64,000 bases of DNA from Plumapathes pennacea (GCA_964036295.1 OZ038472.1:4672001-4736000), one strand, 5' to 3'. Positions 1 to 12,832 are shown, counted from the stretch's first letter. Notes: generated by a model not told the origin, from the letters alone. Numbers and translations: made by a program.

Positions 1-1350
1 CGTTGCGGAAAATTACACTAGACGCAGTCTGACTCACCAGTATTCCAGAGCAGGCACCTCGTCGGGATTTTAATAATTCTTTTGGCACTGACCGCTTGAT
101 GTCGACTGTTTTAGAATGCCAGTAATTCCGGTTCTGGCGACAGCATGGATGAGAGCTGAATGAAACGTAAATACCAACGCAAACCCAATATTGCCAGCTA
201 CGACACAGTGACACTATTTTAGCTTCTGTAAGTTCAAGGTCTGTCCTTAATTTTGCACTCTCATCGAGGCAGAATATCAAAGTATTTTTGGCTCTCTGAA
301 CCGTTGAAAACAGTGGCGTGGTTTTCATATAGTGTCTTGGAGTGGCACTCCAGAGAGACTTTGGCACCTTTTTCTTGGTTGTAGTGGTATCCGGCCATAT
401 GTGGCCATTTCCTCCGACAAGAGATGACCGCCTTTTCCTGCTTGGTCTCAAGGAAAATCTATGTTTACCACTAAGAAGGCTATGCTCACGCAAAGCACGA
501 TTCGTTAGTAATCACTTTCAACAGCCAATGCTCCAATTTGAGCACTAACGACATTATTTTTGTTATTTTTGTGACAAAATGGTTATTATTTGCGTTAATG
601 GTAGGCAAGTCGCCTGGGAGTAACTTAGTTAATTGAGCTCATTCTATATATAAAAATTCGTTGCGGAAATAGACTACCCATAAGGTCTGGATATGTATGA
701 ATTTTGAACAACTTTCTGCTGGGCAACATGGCTAATAACTTCAAAACTCTTAGTTCACAGACTCCAATTCTGGGCTTTGAGAAATATTTTTTCTTTAGAT
801 CAGTCCATGACGTCATTAAGATTCATGAAGTCTTCATCTAGAAAATTCAACCAATAAGAAGACGGTTTGAGATAAATATAGCCATGGATGATTGACTTTC
901 CCAGTAATTTTGCTACAGTAAGGTCAATACAATATCAACAGTACTACTCAATCGCTATTAAATAACACTAACAGGGTTCACAGTTACCGTTAATACTGTG
1001 CTTCTACTACTACAACCTCTACAACAAGTAACTTGACCGCCCACACCACACTAGTATTACTCTACTAACTACCACCATCACTTCTGCTACACTATTTTTA
1101 GCAACTGCACTCACAGGCGCTCACGTATGCAAACCACAACAGCCTCTCGTAGGACTTAAACTGCGTCGGCTCTTTCGGTTTTCAGTAGTTTGAGCATTTT
1201 CATGCATACGGTTGTATTTCTCTGTCCAAGTGAACTAAAAACATGAACTTCCCTCAACAACAACATTCGCTTTGTGTTGTCACGAGCTCGAGTCAAATTT
1301 GCCCTTGGCAATCAATTAATGTGTGTAGGTTAACGTCACTCACTGTGAAT

Positions 1351-1469
1351 CACTCAAACTAAAATGCATTTGCGTGCACGTACTTCCACCAACTTTCACT
1401 TGACAGAGCTGAAGCTGGCAAATGCATTTTAGTTTGAGTGTGGGAGGGGGGAGGGGGGGGGGGGGGGGG
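1351..1469. repeat. Perfect 23-bp hairpin next to a poly-G tract
   Basis: Bases 1351-1373 and 1418-1440 are exact reverse complements (23 bp, 44-bp loop). The second arm runs directly into a G-rich run interrupted by single A's (about 1441-1469). A similar arrangement of inverted repeat plus G/C run occurs at 18400-18526. It is probably a small foldback element; no target-site duplication was identified. Confidence 0.6.
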
Positions 1470-1649
1470 CACTTTTGTTGGCATAATGCGGAGTTCGGTT
1501 TTATTATGAAAAACTCAGCGTCTGAATTTGGCCTAAAACAAAAAATTTTTTCCCTGGACTGAAAAACTGACAAGAAAGTTACATCAAGAGAAGTATTGAG
1601 ATATTATAGAATGTCAGGAATCAGAAGCAGTTAGTATATCTATTGCCTC

Positions 1650-1826
1650 AAGAGACACTAGGAAGTTTAGTCGATAATAACTCAGCATCGAGAGCAATAC
1701 CACGGCTTCTTCAATGTTTGGTAGCAACTTACTGACATATATTTCTAGTGACAAGTGATTTTTGTACTTCAAATGATGCAAATGTTGATATTAATGTCGT
1801 TAAAGTTTCGAGTGCGACCGGAGCCT
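1650..1826. mobile_element. MITE-like element, CGGTCGCAC-end family, copy 1
   Basis: About 175 bp, recognisably homologous to 3438-3625 and 15579-15760. Shared internal landmarks are GTTTAGTCGATAATAACTCA and GGCTTCTT. The right end reads GTGCGACCGGAGCCT. The left terminal repeat is degraded in this copy. No coding capacity. Confidence 0.55.
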
Positions 1827-2537
1827 GAGACACTAACGTGAGAAAGTGTGATGTATTCAGAGTGGAATAACATAAAGATGCTAAATGGAAAGTCATAATT
1901 TAACCAGTAGCATTGCGTTTTTTAGTCATAGTATATTGCACGAAAGTTTGTGAAAAGAATTAAACAAGGAAAGGTCGTCATTAACTGTTCGTCACCATAT
2001 CACTCTTGAAACCACTATGAGTTCCCAATGCAATAATAATGGGCGGTAAATTTTACCACCACGTGTTCACTTTCGTTTGCTGGACAGCAATTCCTTTCCT
2101 AGCGAATTCAAGCGCAATTTTTGAACTTCATTTACGATTCTTGGCCATAAAAGTCATAACTTAGGTTCATTTCTCAGCACACCTAAACGTTTTTTATCGC
2201 ATGGTATGGGGCTTGCACACACTATGAAATTAAACCCGTTGTATACCGGTGCAAACCACTTAGCACAATCACCATACCTTGTTTGATTCCACTGAAAAAT
2301 TACATAGAGCTTATTGAACTAAACATCCAAAATAACCTTCCTCGTTGTTCACCGCAAGTAACAGTTCATTAGTAATGGTAATGGCAGTAACCACTGACCA
2401 GTGGAAGGAAGTAACGTCATCTATTTCCGCCACGCCTGGTTTGCGTGGTTGCCTAAAAGGAAAAGAAGTTATATTTTCTGAACATGACTTGTGTATGTAA
2501 TCACATCATGAAAACCATGATCCGGCCAGAGGAATCT

Positions 2538-2710
2538 GGGGAGTAAAAATCACATCGATATCGAGCATGCACAGAAATGTTGCTTAATGGGGAGTTTTGG
2601 ATATGAAAAACACATCAATATTAAGTTTGCACAGGAGTGTTGTTTAATGGGGAGTTTTGGATATGAAAAACACATCAATATCAAATATGTACAGGAGTGT
2701 TGTTTAATTG
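2538..2710. repeat. 60-bp tandem repeat, about 2.9 copies
   Basis: Successive units share GGGAGTTTTGGATATGAAAA and end in a version of CAGGAGTGTTGTTTAAT. The spacing between units is exactly 60 bp. The first unit is the most diverged. No coding frame runs through it. A minisatellite is the simplest reading. Confidence 0.75.
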
Positions 2711-3437
2711 AGTGTTTACGATTTTATGCAGAAGAATTCCTGACTCTCTAATAATTTAGCTAGCCACAATGCTATATCAGGCTGGGCTTATTTGTCGTAT
2801 CTGTCATTGTGAGCCAATTCACTGCTAATAAACAAGCAACACTCTTAGAGCTAATTTGCGTTGAATTAGAACAGATATATTCGACGTTTGATCTGGGTCT
2901 AAGTTCCTTCGGCTATTAGACATTGCAGAAATATAATAGAGGAAAATATTAAGTTCCTAAAACGAAAGCCGTTCTTGAAACATTAAAGCACATAGTTAGT
3001 CTATATATGGCAACATTCTGCTTAGCATTGACCCGTATAAACGTTCTTACTCAACTGATTCCATTTATGAGATCCATTCTATTTTGTGGCCACGTCCAAA
3101 ATTGAAAGGACAGTTGTATAACCATATGACCGAGCAGTTATACCAAGTTCAAGATATTTTTTTGGAAGTCATATTACAGAGATATTAAAGCCACTGTACC
3201 TTTACAATATCAGAGCATAAGTGAAGCCAAAGAAGTAAATAACAAAGACTTGCACTAGCTCCCACGGTACTGGCTCCTTCAGCTGGCGCGATTATATTTT
3301 TCTTTCTGACAACAGTGCAGCATGTGATGATTAGGCCCAGTTCAGACGTTGCTCTTCGCATGCGCTGAACCTAATGCTCAAACAATGCTTTTTGCTTATT
3401 TACACTGGGTTCGGCGCATGTAAGGGGCGACGCCTAA

Positions 3438-3625
3438 ACCCGGCCCGGTCGCACTAAGAAGTTTAGTCGATAATAACTCAACATCGAGAGCAATACGACG
3501 GCTTCTTCAAGGTTTGGTAGCAACTTACTGACATATATTTCTGGTAACAAGCGCTGTTTGCACTTCAAATGATGAAAATGTCGATATTAATGCCGTAAAT
3601 ATTATGCCGGAGTGCGACCGGAGCC
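3438..3625. mobile_element. MITE-like element, CGGTCGCAC-end family, copy 2
   Basis: Starts with CCCGGTCGCAC and ends with GTGCGACCGGAGCCT, giving short terminal inverted repeats. The interior matches the copies at 1650 and 15579. About 188 bp, non-coding, so presumably mobilised in trans by an unseen transposase. Confidence 0.6.
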
Positions 3626-4141
3626 TTCCCGAGAAATTGCTTCAAAACTCTTGCAAGATACCACAATTAGTCTTTTGCATACTTGTTTATAGTCACAACG
3701 AGAAGAAAAAAAAGACAGGAAGACAATGTTCAGTCGCCAACATTTTCATAAGCCGAACTCAATGCAAATAAACAAGGGCCATTGTAACTTGGAGAAGAGA
3801 ACATGAAATGACATGAAAACACTTGCTTATATCAACATTTTACATCAATCGATCTCTCTTCTCGTCTGCACCTTTCCCAATGTGTTTACAAAACAAATGA
3901 TATGGAGCATCCAATATATAATCATATTAATCTTTTCACTCCCAAAAGTGATCAATTTCAACATGAAAAAAAATGAAATGGCTGAGAGGAATCCTTTCGG
4001 TAGTTTTCTCGTGCTTTTCCTTTTCCTTTTCCTTTACCCAGAAATCATTCTATTCGTTCTTTGCTCCTCTATCACGACGGGTATGAACCACAAATAGCTT
4101 ACTACATGACACTCACAAGAGATCCGTTCGTGAATTGGTGA

Positions 4142-5116
4142 TCAAACACCTGCAATTGTTCTAGAATTGCGATCTAATGTCATGAACGGTGCCAAATCTG
4201 AAACCTGTCGCAGACCCAGAAGTTTTGCGAACGCTCTGCGGTATCTTCGACTTCTTACACAGTAAACGTACGGATTGATGGAAGAATTGCAAATCGAAAT
4301 TTTCTGCAGTGGTTGGAAAACTCTCATAAACTTCAGGGGTTGCAGATGTTGATCCACAAAAGCAGGGGTCATAATGAAAGGCAACCAACACACCAAAGCA
4401 ACCCCAAGGATTATCGCCACGGTTCTGGCCGCTTTTCGTTCTCGTCCACTGTTATTCTCAAACATCTGTACGTCTGTGATAGCATTCTCCTGCTTCTTTG
4501 CAATTATTAGTATGTAAACGTACATAATCACAGTTCCGAGGAGAATCAGTGAAAAGTATGTCTGTAGGATCACTGTGTTACTTGCACTTCCCTTTGCGTA
4601 CACTCCGCCTGCGGTTAAGGATACCACCCATACCGCAGCAATAGCGTAGATGGCTCTTCTATGCGTGACATAAAGAGCGTATTTCAATGGAAATCTAATG
4701 GCTATCAGTCGTTCCACCGTGATGCAGAAGATGTTTGAAACTGAGGCGATCAGTGACATGTGTCCCAGGAAGCTCATGACAATCTTCACTGTTGGGTGGA
4801 TTTCGTCGTAGTTGCTGTAGTAATACGCATTGATGGACTGATAAAGGGACGCCACGATAAAATCTGAAGCTGCTAAACTGAATATAAACATGTCTGGGAT
4901 AGACCGTAGGTACTCGTTTTGAATTATAGCTCCCAATACCAGTGCGTTTCCCAGTGTACCAATCAAACTGAAAATGCTGTTCAAGACTGTCAGAAAAATA
5001 AGGTAAGGTACACCCAAATCCTGAGCTGTAAGATCCGTGATGCCCTCTGCACTACTACCTTCTGTGGTGCTGGGTATCTGAGTGGAATTCAAGCATGAGA
5101 TGTTTCTGATGCACAT
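4142..5116 (-). CDS. Class A rhodopsin-like GPCR, orphan (paralogue A1)
   Basis: Single-exon, 324-residue seven-transmembrane receptor, expected at the plasma membrane coupling to G proteins. Landmarks: two N-glycosylation sequons (N5, N10), TM1 GN at 56-57, TM2 LAASD with Asp85, TM3 ERL in place of DRY (135-137), TM6 CWLP (243-246), TM7 NPYVY (281-285) and a basic helix-8 region. Position 3.25 is Lys111 rather than the usual disulphide Cys, 3.32 is Gly (so not an aminergic receptor) and 5.50 is Ile rather than Pro. Lack of Cys3.25 and Pro5.50 is known for melanocortin/EDG/cannabinoid-type (MECA) receptors, so a distant MECA relation is plausible; the ligand is unknown. The gene at 9623-10585 is a close paralogue. 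The start is the first ATG of the frame. Confidence 0.92.
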   Translation of the reverse strand: MCIRNISCLNSTQIPSTTEGSSAEGITDLTAQDLGVPYLIFLTVLNSIFSLIGTLGNALVLGAIIQNEYLRSIPDMFIFSLAASDFIVASLYQSINAYYYSNYDEIHPTVKIVMSFLGHMSLIASVSNIFCITVERLIAIRFPLKYALYVTHRRAIYAIAAVWVVSLTAGGVYAKGSASNTVILQTYFSLILLGTVIMYVYILIIAKKQENAITDVQMFENNSGRERKAARTVAIILGVALVCWLPFIMTPAFVDQHLQPLKFMRVFQPLQKISICNSSINPYVYCVRSRRYRRAFAKLLGLRQVSDLAPFMTLDRNSRTIAGV

Positions 5117-8100
5117 TGTCTTTTAACGGTGCTAGTCTTTCAAACCGGGGGAAATGTAGGCGGCTTGTCGTCCGGTGCGCTACCTGTAAGTTGAAGAAAG
5201 GCATAAAGTCGTCGTTACAATTTTTTGCATTGTGCTTTGGCGTGTGCATTCAAAGCCACAGTTTACGCAGTTCAGGTTTTTTTATTTTTTTCTTCTTTCT
5301 TGCAACTGCACATTTACTTTGAGATTTGTTAATTGAACTTCTACAGGCATAAGCTCGTGTAATGCTGCTCTCCCTTTGCAAGATTGTATTTTCCGTGTTT
5401 AGACTACATCTAAGAGAAGCTGTACAATTAAACAACTCAGAGCTACAGTCTCGTACAAAACAATTAAAACACTCGTGAAAAAATAAGCAACTAATCATTA
5501 ACATTGTTTGACAGGTTATTACTAGCAGCATTGCAAATGGAGACGTCCGAAATCGACAAAAGCATTTTAATAGGCAACTGCGTCAACTACTTTAGCACGA
5601 GGTTATAGATTTACTATTAGGTAAGGCTTGGGTCCGACGAAACTCAGTGTAATTTAAAGCTCCCATAATTAGCTTTTCTCATTTGCAGCTGCGCCTGATT
5701 TTCTACTCACAGAATAACTTGACTGCAGGACATCAAATCAAGCCGATGTGCTGCTGGTAATGGGGAATTCCCAACCCACTATGCTCTGTAAAACCGGTAG
5801 TGAAGAAAACCACACACTCAGAGCCGTTTTCGGAAAGTAGTCGTGTGATTGCTTTGGTTTTGCGTATGCTACGCTTTCTTATTGGCCCAAACAACTTTAG
5901 CGCCATTCTTAGCCAATCAAAAGCAATTGAAATGCTGATTGGTTTCTTCTTTAAAGTAAAACCAAACGCGGATTAATTTGGCTTCCAATTGGTTGAAAGC
6001 CTTCTTTATACAGCAACTTCTGCAATTGGCGGTGTACCTGCTTTGGTTTTAGTTTTCGACATTCATCCGAAAACGCCTACAATTTAATTTTACCTCCGCT
6101 ATTTTTCATTTCTACATACAACTTGTGTATGGAAACAGCCAAGCTTGATTAGCCGAGTTGGTATCAGTATTTGCATGTCCCATCAAAGTGTGTGCTTTAT
6201 TAGAGGATTTGCATGCAGTGCTATTGGACAAGTTTATTCCCTGAGTTTAACAATATCCAAATTTTGACATATTACCGACAGCAAATCAAAGAAGCCGCTT
6301 TTATAAAAGAATCCCCTGCTTCTAATTATACGGAAACCTATCTCCATCTTTTTGGGACGGAATAAAAGCTTTATGGATGTTTCTTGATACAGTTTGGTTT
6401 AAATTGTTTCAAATCTGCTTCTTGCAAACGCAATTGCACAAACCCAATGCCATGATATGGCCGGTTACGCTAAAGAATATTTGCGTTTACGAAATTGTCA
6501 GTCTGTCATTAACCAAACTGAAAGAGAACCTTCAGTAATCCAAAAGAGTTATCAGGCCTGTAGCCTGAATCGTTTGCTAAATATAGTTGAATATACATGA
6601 GCCACTTTTATAGAACAATATTCCAATTTCTTTTTTGCTACTTGCATGTAAACTGCAAGTAAAACATAGTGGACCGTGATGTGAAACATTTCACTCATGC
6701 AACTTTGTCGATGTGACTCATCACAGATTTTCTATACTGAATATACTTATAGGAAATTCCTACCCTTTTCAACTGCCGTGAGTTTCCTAACTAACTTAGT
6801 AATTTCCAAAAAAAAGTTCTGGTTAGCAATGACTTAAATCAAAAATCAATGCATTAGACCTTTGCCGTTTTTCTTCCAACGCCATTTTCCTCTTTCCGTG
6901 CATCTTTAAAGCGACAAGAAAGCCAGAAGGCCAGATCAGCCCAATGAAAGCGTGTGCATGTATGAAAGCAGAGAGTTTGAGTGGTCAAACCTTTATCGGG
7001 CTTGATGTGGCACTGGAGGTTATCTTGGTTGAGTAAATTTGTCGGCTTTGACAGCGGAGCCAGAGTCTTAGTAATTATGACTGTTTGTATGTTTCGGTAA
7101 ATTGCTTTCGCTTGAGACACGGAAATTACCCATAAATTGTTCATGAAGTTCGTTGGTAATCAAAATGATTTCAGCACAGCTTTAATTATTTATACTCAAG
7201 ATGAATGTCAAAAATATCGGGGATAAACGTACAGTACCATGTCAGAACTCTTTAGTCGACAACAAAGAACATTGGCCCGAAGAAGTGAAAAGCAAACCCG
7301 CGGGAAAGCAGAACGTACGTCAGAAACGTGCGGAGATCGTCCACCTTGCTAAGACGTCATGTATATGTGCATAATCATAGCTTTTGGCTTTCAATATTTA
7401 GACAATTGTAGTTAATTATAGCATTATCTTGAGTATTCGTTCGTCCTATTTCTAACAAGCCGGCTTTGAAGTCGGGTTTTCTCATCTCTTCCTTCTTCTC
7501 ATCAATTATAATCCTCGAGCAAATATTATACCGGTTTTATCATTGCAACACAACGAATCATTTGTTAGTTACGTGCAGAGGATTTTAAGTTCATCTTTTT
7601 TGGGTAATGGCTTTCTTTCCGAACTTTCAGCTGCTCATTTTACGAGAACCATCACGAATCGTGGTTCGTCAGGCAGCCGTCATAAAGCTTATAGACCTTC
7701 AAGTTACGTACCACTTTTTATTCACTGACTATTGATTCGACTGGCTTAATTGACTTCGCTTGCATGCAAATAGACTTAAATTAACATCGGAAAGATCGGA
7801 AACTCTCATGATCCCAACACGCCATATTTACGGGGCATATTTTATAAACAGTAAATCATTTCTGTCGCACGTTTTGGATTTTTCCATCACCAGAAATGGG
7901 AAACCTTTAGTCCACGCGTGACAAGAGGCGAATATTATTTTGATAATAATAAAAAATATATATGCAAACTCAGAAAGCAAAAAGGATCGCTGTTCTGCTC
8001 TTGTCTAGTGAAAATGTATTATTGCTTTTAAGGTATCGTACAAATACGGCGACAAAATTATTTCTTTGTCAAAAACAACATAATGGCCTAAAATCAAGAG

Positions 8101-8163
8101 CCACTGTACAGTGTGAGTTGTATAAACTTCTGGTAGAAGATGACTAATCCTGTGAGACGTTTA

Positions 8164-8506
8164 AGGTGCGGTAATACGGGCAACAAAATCGTACAACTTG
8201 AAGGGCGATGATGTGCGTATTACCACCCTTCGCGCAACAAATTTTTAATGTTGCAAGTTGCAAAATTTTATTGCAGAAGTAGAACGAGCTTCTACTTTCT
8301 GCAACAAATTTTAGCTTGTTGCGCGTCATTACCACTGTCGTTGCAACTTGTCACGCAACAAAACCATTCGGCCGCCATCTTGTATGTCAAATTTACCAAT
8401 CACGCGGCTGCATCAACAGTTATGCTACAAGTTCTTGTTGTTGCGTGAGTGGTAATACGTTAACGGTAACAAGTTGCACGTTTTTGTTACCCGTATTACT
8501 GCACCT
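8164..8506. mobile_element. PIF/Harbinger-like foldback MITE
   Basis: 343 bp. Begins AGGTGCGGTAATACGGGCAA and ends with the near-complement TTACCCGTATTACTGCACCT, with more inverted repetition inside around a GAAGTAGAACGAGCTTCTAC-like centre. Flanked by TTA on the left (8161-8163) and TCA on the right (8507-8509), the latter one change from TTA. Relatives at 10681 and 50357 have exact TTA on both sides. Three-base TTA/TAA duplications are typical of PIF/Harbinger elements. No transposase. Confidence 0.8.
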
Positions 8507-9176
8507 TCAAACTTAAATTCATAATTTATCTGTGCTGTTTAATATAGGCGGCTTTCCTATGCAATAAAAAGTACAGTCGGAACGGGCGAAGGCTGAATCA
8601 ATAGTGATCACATCGGAAAGCAAAAGATCATCAAAGGAGCATCCATTAGATTGTGCAACCATAATTGACCCGTTTCAAAGACCATGCGCGCATACATTCA
8701 AGCACATTAGATAAAATGCACAACTTTGAAGAAATGTACAGTTTTGAGTCTGCTGATAAATTATCCAGTTTTTTAGGTCTTATACCATATAAAAAAAAAG
8801 TGGCGTACAACAGGAAGATACACAGCGGCTTTTTACGTTGCTATGGCATACAGAATGTCCCATATTAAACAAACGCAACACAGTTTAAACCTGTGAGTAA
8901 ATGACTTCTAACTTAATTGAAATTCCAAGTTCTGTCTACGGAAAGCAATTTGTTCTGATATTAAAACACCACTTCAATCAATCGAGTATGCAGTATGCAA
9001 TTCGATTATCAACTATCTGATGCCAACATTATAACAGGTGCAACTACAATAGCATTATCTACACTTTATACAAGACAACTAAATGTAATACTTTTGGTAA
9101 ATGGTTTGACGCCAGGAGCGTAAACAGTATAACTTGGTTGTGATCGTCCGGGTGAGAGTATAGTCTCAAGGAAGAC

Positions 9177-9232
9177 TGTTGTTGTTGTTGTTGTTTTTAT
9201 TGCTGTTGTTGTTGTTTCTGTTGTTGTTGTCA
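9177..9232. repeat. GTT microsatellite
   Basis: Trinucleotide run of TTG/GTT units with a few interruptions. No gene context. Confidence 0.8.
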
Positions 9233-9622
9233 ACTGACAACAGACGACATGGAGGCTAGTCTTAATCGGACGATCACAAACAACGTATTAAGTCATAATT
9301 GTACATTATATTATATTTTACATTACAAAGGAAAGGGATTGACTCCAAATAACCTCCCCCATTTAGCTATTCTTGCGGATTCACACAAATGCTTTGTTAG
9401 TGATAGTATTATATTTTTTGCTTGATATTGTTCTTATATTTAAAAAATTGTCATTGCAGTATTAGTTTACGAAAGCAGTTGACAAAAAGTGTTCTCTCTG
9501 GATAAAGAATGATGAGAAAGGCCGTATATGATCGCACTGTCGAAACCTGTGCGTGTTGCGGGAACCGTGAAGCTTAACCCATCGGACGTTTGTTGATTTG
9601 TATTTCAGACACTTTCAGCTGT

Positions 9623-10585
9623 TCAGGAGTTGTCGTGATCTAATGTCATGGACGGCGCCAAATCTGAAACTTGTCTCAGACCCAGAAGTTTTCCGAACGC
9701 TCTGCGGTATCTTCGACTTCTTACACAGTAAACGTACGGATTGATGGAAGAATTGCAAATCGAAATTGTCTGCATTAGGTAGAAAACCCTCAAAAATGTC
9801 ACGGGATGCAGCTCTCGATCAATCGACACATTGGTGATAATGAAAGGAAGCCAACACACCAAGCCAACCCCAAGGATTATCGCAACAGTTCTGGCCGCTT
9901 TTCGTTCTCGTCCACTGTTATTCTGATTCATTATCTGCAGGTCTATGACGGCATTCTCTTGTTTCTTTGCAATGATCAGTATGTAAACGTACATAATCAC
10001 AGTTCCAAGGAGAATTAGTGAAAAGTATGCTTGCAAGATTAAGGGGCTTGCACTTCTTTTGGCATATACTGCGCCGGCGGTTAAGGAAACCACCCATACC
10101 GCAGCAATAGCGCAGAGGGCTCTTCTTTGCGTTATGTGAAGGGCGTATTTTAACGGAAATCTGATGGCTATCAATCGTTCCACCGTGATGCAGAACATGT
10201 TTGAAACTGAGGCGACCAGTGACATATGTCCCAGGAAACTGATGACCGCCTTCACTGTTGGGTGGATTTCGTCGAAGTTACTGTGGCGATACGCATTGGT
10301 GGACTGATAAAGGGACGCCACGATAAAATCTGAAGCTGCTAAACTGAATATAAACATGTCTGGGATAGACCGTAGGTACTCGTTTTGAATTATAGCTCCC
10401 AATACCAGTGCGTTTCCCAGTGTACCAATCAAACTAAAAATGCTATTCAAGACTGTTAGAAAAATAAGATAAGGTACACCCAAAACCTCGGCTGTAATTT
10501 CGACATCACCCGCGGCACTACTGCCTTCTATGGTAGTGCTGGGTATCTGAGTGGAATTCAAGCATGGGATGCTTCTTAGACACAT
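9623..10585 (-). CDS. Class A rhodopsin-like GPCR, orphan (paralogue A2)
   Basis: Single-exon receptor of 320 residues, counting from the first ATG (10583-10585); the frame is open four codons further upstream without an ATG. It is very similar to the receptor at 4142-5116 throughout TM1-TM7 and carries the same landmarks: TLGNALV in TM1, LAASD in TM2, ERL, CWLPF in TM6 and NPYVYC in TM7. It also shares the same Lys at 3.25 and missing Pro5.50. Differences cluster in the N-terminus, extracellular loops (for example the TNAYRHSNFDE segment) and the C-tail, which ends earlier. The two genes are direct tandem duplicates on the same strand. The ligand is unknown; loop divergence hints at altered ligand preference, which is inference. 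Confidence 0.92.
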   Translation of the reverse strand: MCLRSIPCLNSTQIPSTTIEGSSAAGDVEITAEVLGVPYLIFLTVLNSIFSLIGTLGNALVLGAIIQNEYLRSIPDMFIFSLAASDFIVASLYQSTNAYRHSNFDEIHPTVKAVISFLGHMSLVASVSNMFCITVERLIAIRFPLKYALHITQRRALCAIAAVWVVSLTAGAVYAKRSASPLILQAYFSLILLGTVIMYVYILIIAKKQENAVIDLQIMNQNNSGRERKAARTVAIILGVGLVCWLPFIITNVSIDRELHPVTFLRVFYLMQTISICNSSINPYVYCVRSRRYRRAFGKLLGLRQVSDLAPSMTLDHDNS

Positions 10586-10680
10586 TGTCACACACAACGG
10601 TGCCAGACAGTGTTGGCCAAGTGGAGTGTCGTCTTATGGTCGCTGCCTGTTAGTGGAAGAAAAGGTAAAGGCCATCGTTA

Positions 10681-10871
10681 AGGTGAAGTATACGAGCAAC
10701 ATTTTTAGTGCAACTTGTCGTGCAACAATGCTGCGTTGCAAGTTGCACCGTAATGTTGCGCGTATTACCACCGTGTTGCAAGTTGCAGCAACATGTTGCA
10801 CGAAGTAGAAGTGGGTTCTACATTGTTGCACGACAAGTTGCACTGAAAATGTTGCCCGTATTACCGCACCT
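10681..10871. mobile_element. PIF/Harbinger-like foldback MITE, TTA duplication
   Basis: 191 bp. Starts AGGTGAAGTATACGAGCAAC and ends with the complement-like GTTGCCCGTATTACCGCACC plus T. The interior is a long imperfect palindrome of GTTGCAAGTTGCA-type motifs around GAAGTAGAAGTGGGTTCTAC. TTA occurs directly on both sides (10678-10680 and 10872-10874). It sits about 95 bp upstream of the receptor ATG at 10585, so it could affect that promoter. Confidence 0.88.
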
Positions 10872-12832
10872 TTACATAAACATTTCATCGCCATGTTCTT
10901 ATTTCCAAATTAAACTGCCAATTCAAAGCTTTCACGTTTGAATGGTCAAAACGACTTTAGTAGGTTTAATTTCGTTTGTGCAGGGAAATGGATGTTTTCT
11001 CGGATAAATAAATTTGTAATTTTCGGCAGCGACATGACTAAGCAGGTGATAGAATCTAATAATCAGGCTCTTTTTGTGTGCCTATAAATTGGGTTCGTGC
11101 ATTACGAACTTTAATCCTGAAAAAGATTAGGTCACCAAATACGTCTCAAAAACGAATACAGTCCAGCAAAACCAATGTGGGAAAACTTTTAACTGCTAAA
11201 CGCAAACACTTTGGCTAAGTAAAATTCAATGTAATTCGTCCTGGACAGACAGGCAATCATGTGCATTGATGGTGTGTGTGTGTTTTTTTTAATCTGGCAT
11301 GGATACGCAAAACATCCTTCCCTGGATGACACTGTCTAAACACTGTCTCATTTTCTTCCCCCACTTTTTGTTGCCGACCTTCTATCTGCCTGATCGCATG
11401 GCATCATTTGACAAGAATGTTAAACAGTTCAATTCGAAGGCAGACACTTTGTGTTTTAGATGGCCGCATCTGCAAAAAACGGGGAGGTTTTAATGTTGAT
11501 CGATCGGTGATTCGACGAGTCAAGTACGGTCGAGTGATAAATGCACCACTAAAGTGTACTTTGACATTGTGAACTGCCTTCGAGATGCTTGAAATGGAAT
11601 TCAAAAAGGAAAAAAGGAAAACAGTAAAAAAAAAAAAAGGAAAAAAAAAAAGGAATCCGCTCACCGTATTTTACGGGGTTCCGCTAGTATATATCATTTT
11701 ATTAGAAAAAAACGAGTAAAAATATAAAGCAGTACTTCGCCCTAGTGTCTAGAAACGATTTGTTATCCAACTCCATTAGTAGCGTGCAGATGCCGTATTA
11801 TTTTTGTTTTCCCTTAGCAGCGTGCAGTGCACGGCTAGAATATATTACACACATAAGGAGGGGGAGGGGAGTTGGATGATAACATCGGCTCACAGGTTCA
11901 TAACGCCATCATGAAAAACCTTTACAGCTTATCATCAGCAGAGAAATTTAAACCTTCTTGTAATTAGTCTAAAGAGAGTGTTCCTGTGACGCCATTAAGT
12001 CTACACGTTTTAGAAAGTCGCGCCTACGTCATACTTAAATTCTTAGTTTAAATGGGTAACTTCAATAGTGAAGACGTTCTAGTTCCAGCCAGAAATAGCC
12101 GACAAGGATGCTTACAGCAACCGCCTAGATGGTCAACAGACTTCTTGAATGTTACGATACGACGTTGGGCGGGTTTTAGAAACTAGTAAATAAATATTAT
12201 CTCTAACCTGCCTGAAAACCTTTCCTAAACACGGGGATCTGCTGTCATAGTAGCATTTACGGCGGAAATGTATTCTTATTATTTAAGTTCGCACTCTTTC
12301 AATTTTTTTTTTTTAATTTCAAAAGATAACTTTACCTTGAATGGGTAATTGTCTTTTTCTCCTACGGCTTTACCAGTGCCTTAGGTTCTGAGCTTCTGAT
12401 AGTCGTCTTCCTTCGATGTTTTCAATAATTGAGAGAGCAAGAAACTTCAAGCAGGTGTCACAAACTGAACGTTGGGTTAATTGATGTTCAGTGAAAGGCG
12501 TCATAAGTACCACACGTCGGTTATGTCAATTCAGGCAGTCAAATTGCCAAATTAATTATAAGCTGTCAGATCATAAATATATGCACTAAGTTGATTGTTT
12601 TGTGGTGAAGAAGCCATTCTTGGTCCGCGTCCGGGTAATAGAAGTCATGCTGTCCGCCTAAAAAATGTAATAAAAGAAAAGAAAAGAAAAGAAAAGAGAA
12701 AGAGAAAAGAAAAACAGAGATTTTCAAGATTTTCTTCATCATAATGCGGAAAAGCCTCCTTAATCATACAAGTCAAGAAATACCACTCACCTCTGAAGCC
12801 ACGTATCCAGACTAGTTGCATGTTGTCAGCAT

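Larger units (their letters stand above)
1..4141. other. Intergenic, repeat-bearing, no gene seen
   Basis: No open frame here resembles a protein family and the short frames are compositionally random. The stretch holds a 23-bp perfect hairpin beside a G-run (1351-1469), two copies of a CGGTCGCAC-ended element (about 1650-1826 and 3438-3625) and a 60-bp tandem repeat (about 2538-2710), each listed separately. It lies downstream of the minus-strand receptor at 4142. Confidence 0.6.
5117..9622. other. Intergenic between two receptor genes, no gene seen
   Basis: No convincing coding frame. It is AT-rich, with part of 5840-6070 resembling dispersed repeat sequence seen near 31900 and 54800. It also contains a Harbinger-type MITE at 8164-8506 and a GTT microsatellite near 9177-9230. 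The 5' sequence just upstream of the two receptor ATGs is similar for only a short distance (AACGGTGC then divergence), so the receptor duplication did not carry a long promoter. Confidence 0.5.

Noticed and set aside
7458..7482. Stem AGCCGGCTT...AAGTCGGGTTTT resembling a bacterial terminator
   Set aside because: The genome context is animal; short GC stems before T's occur by chance.
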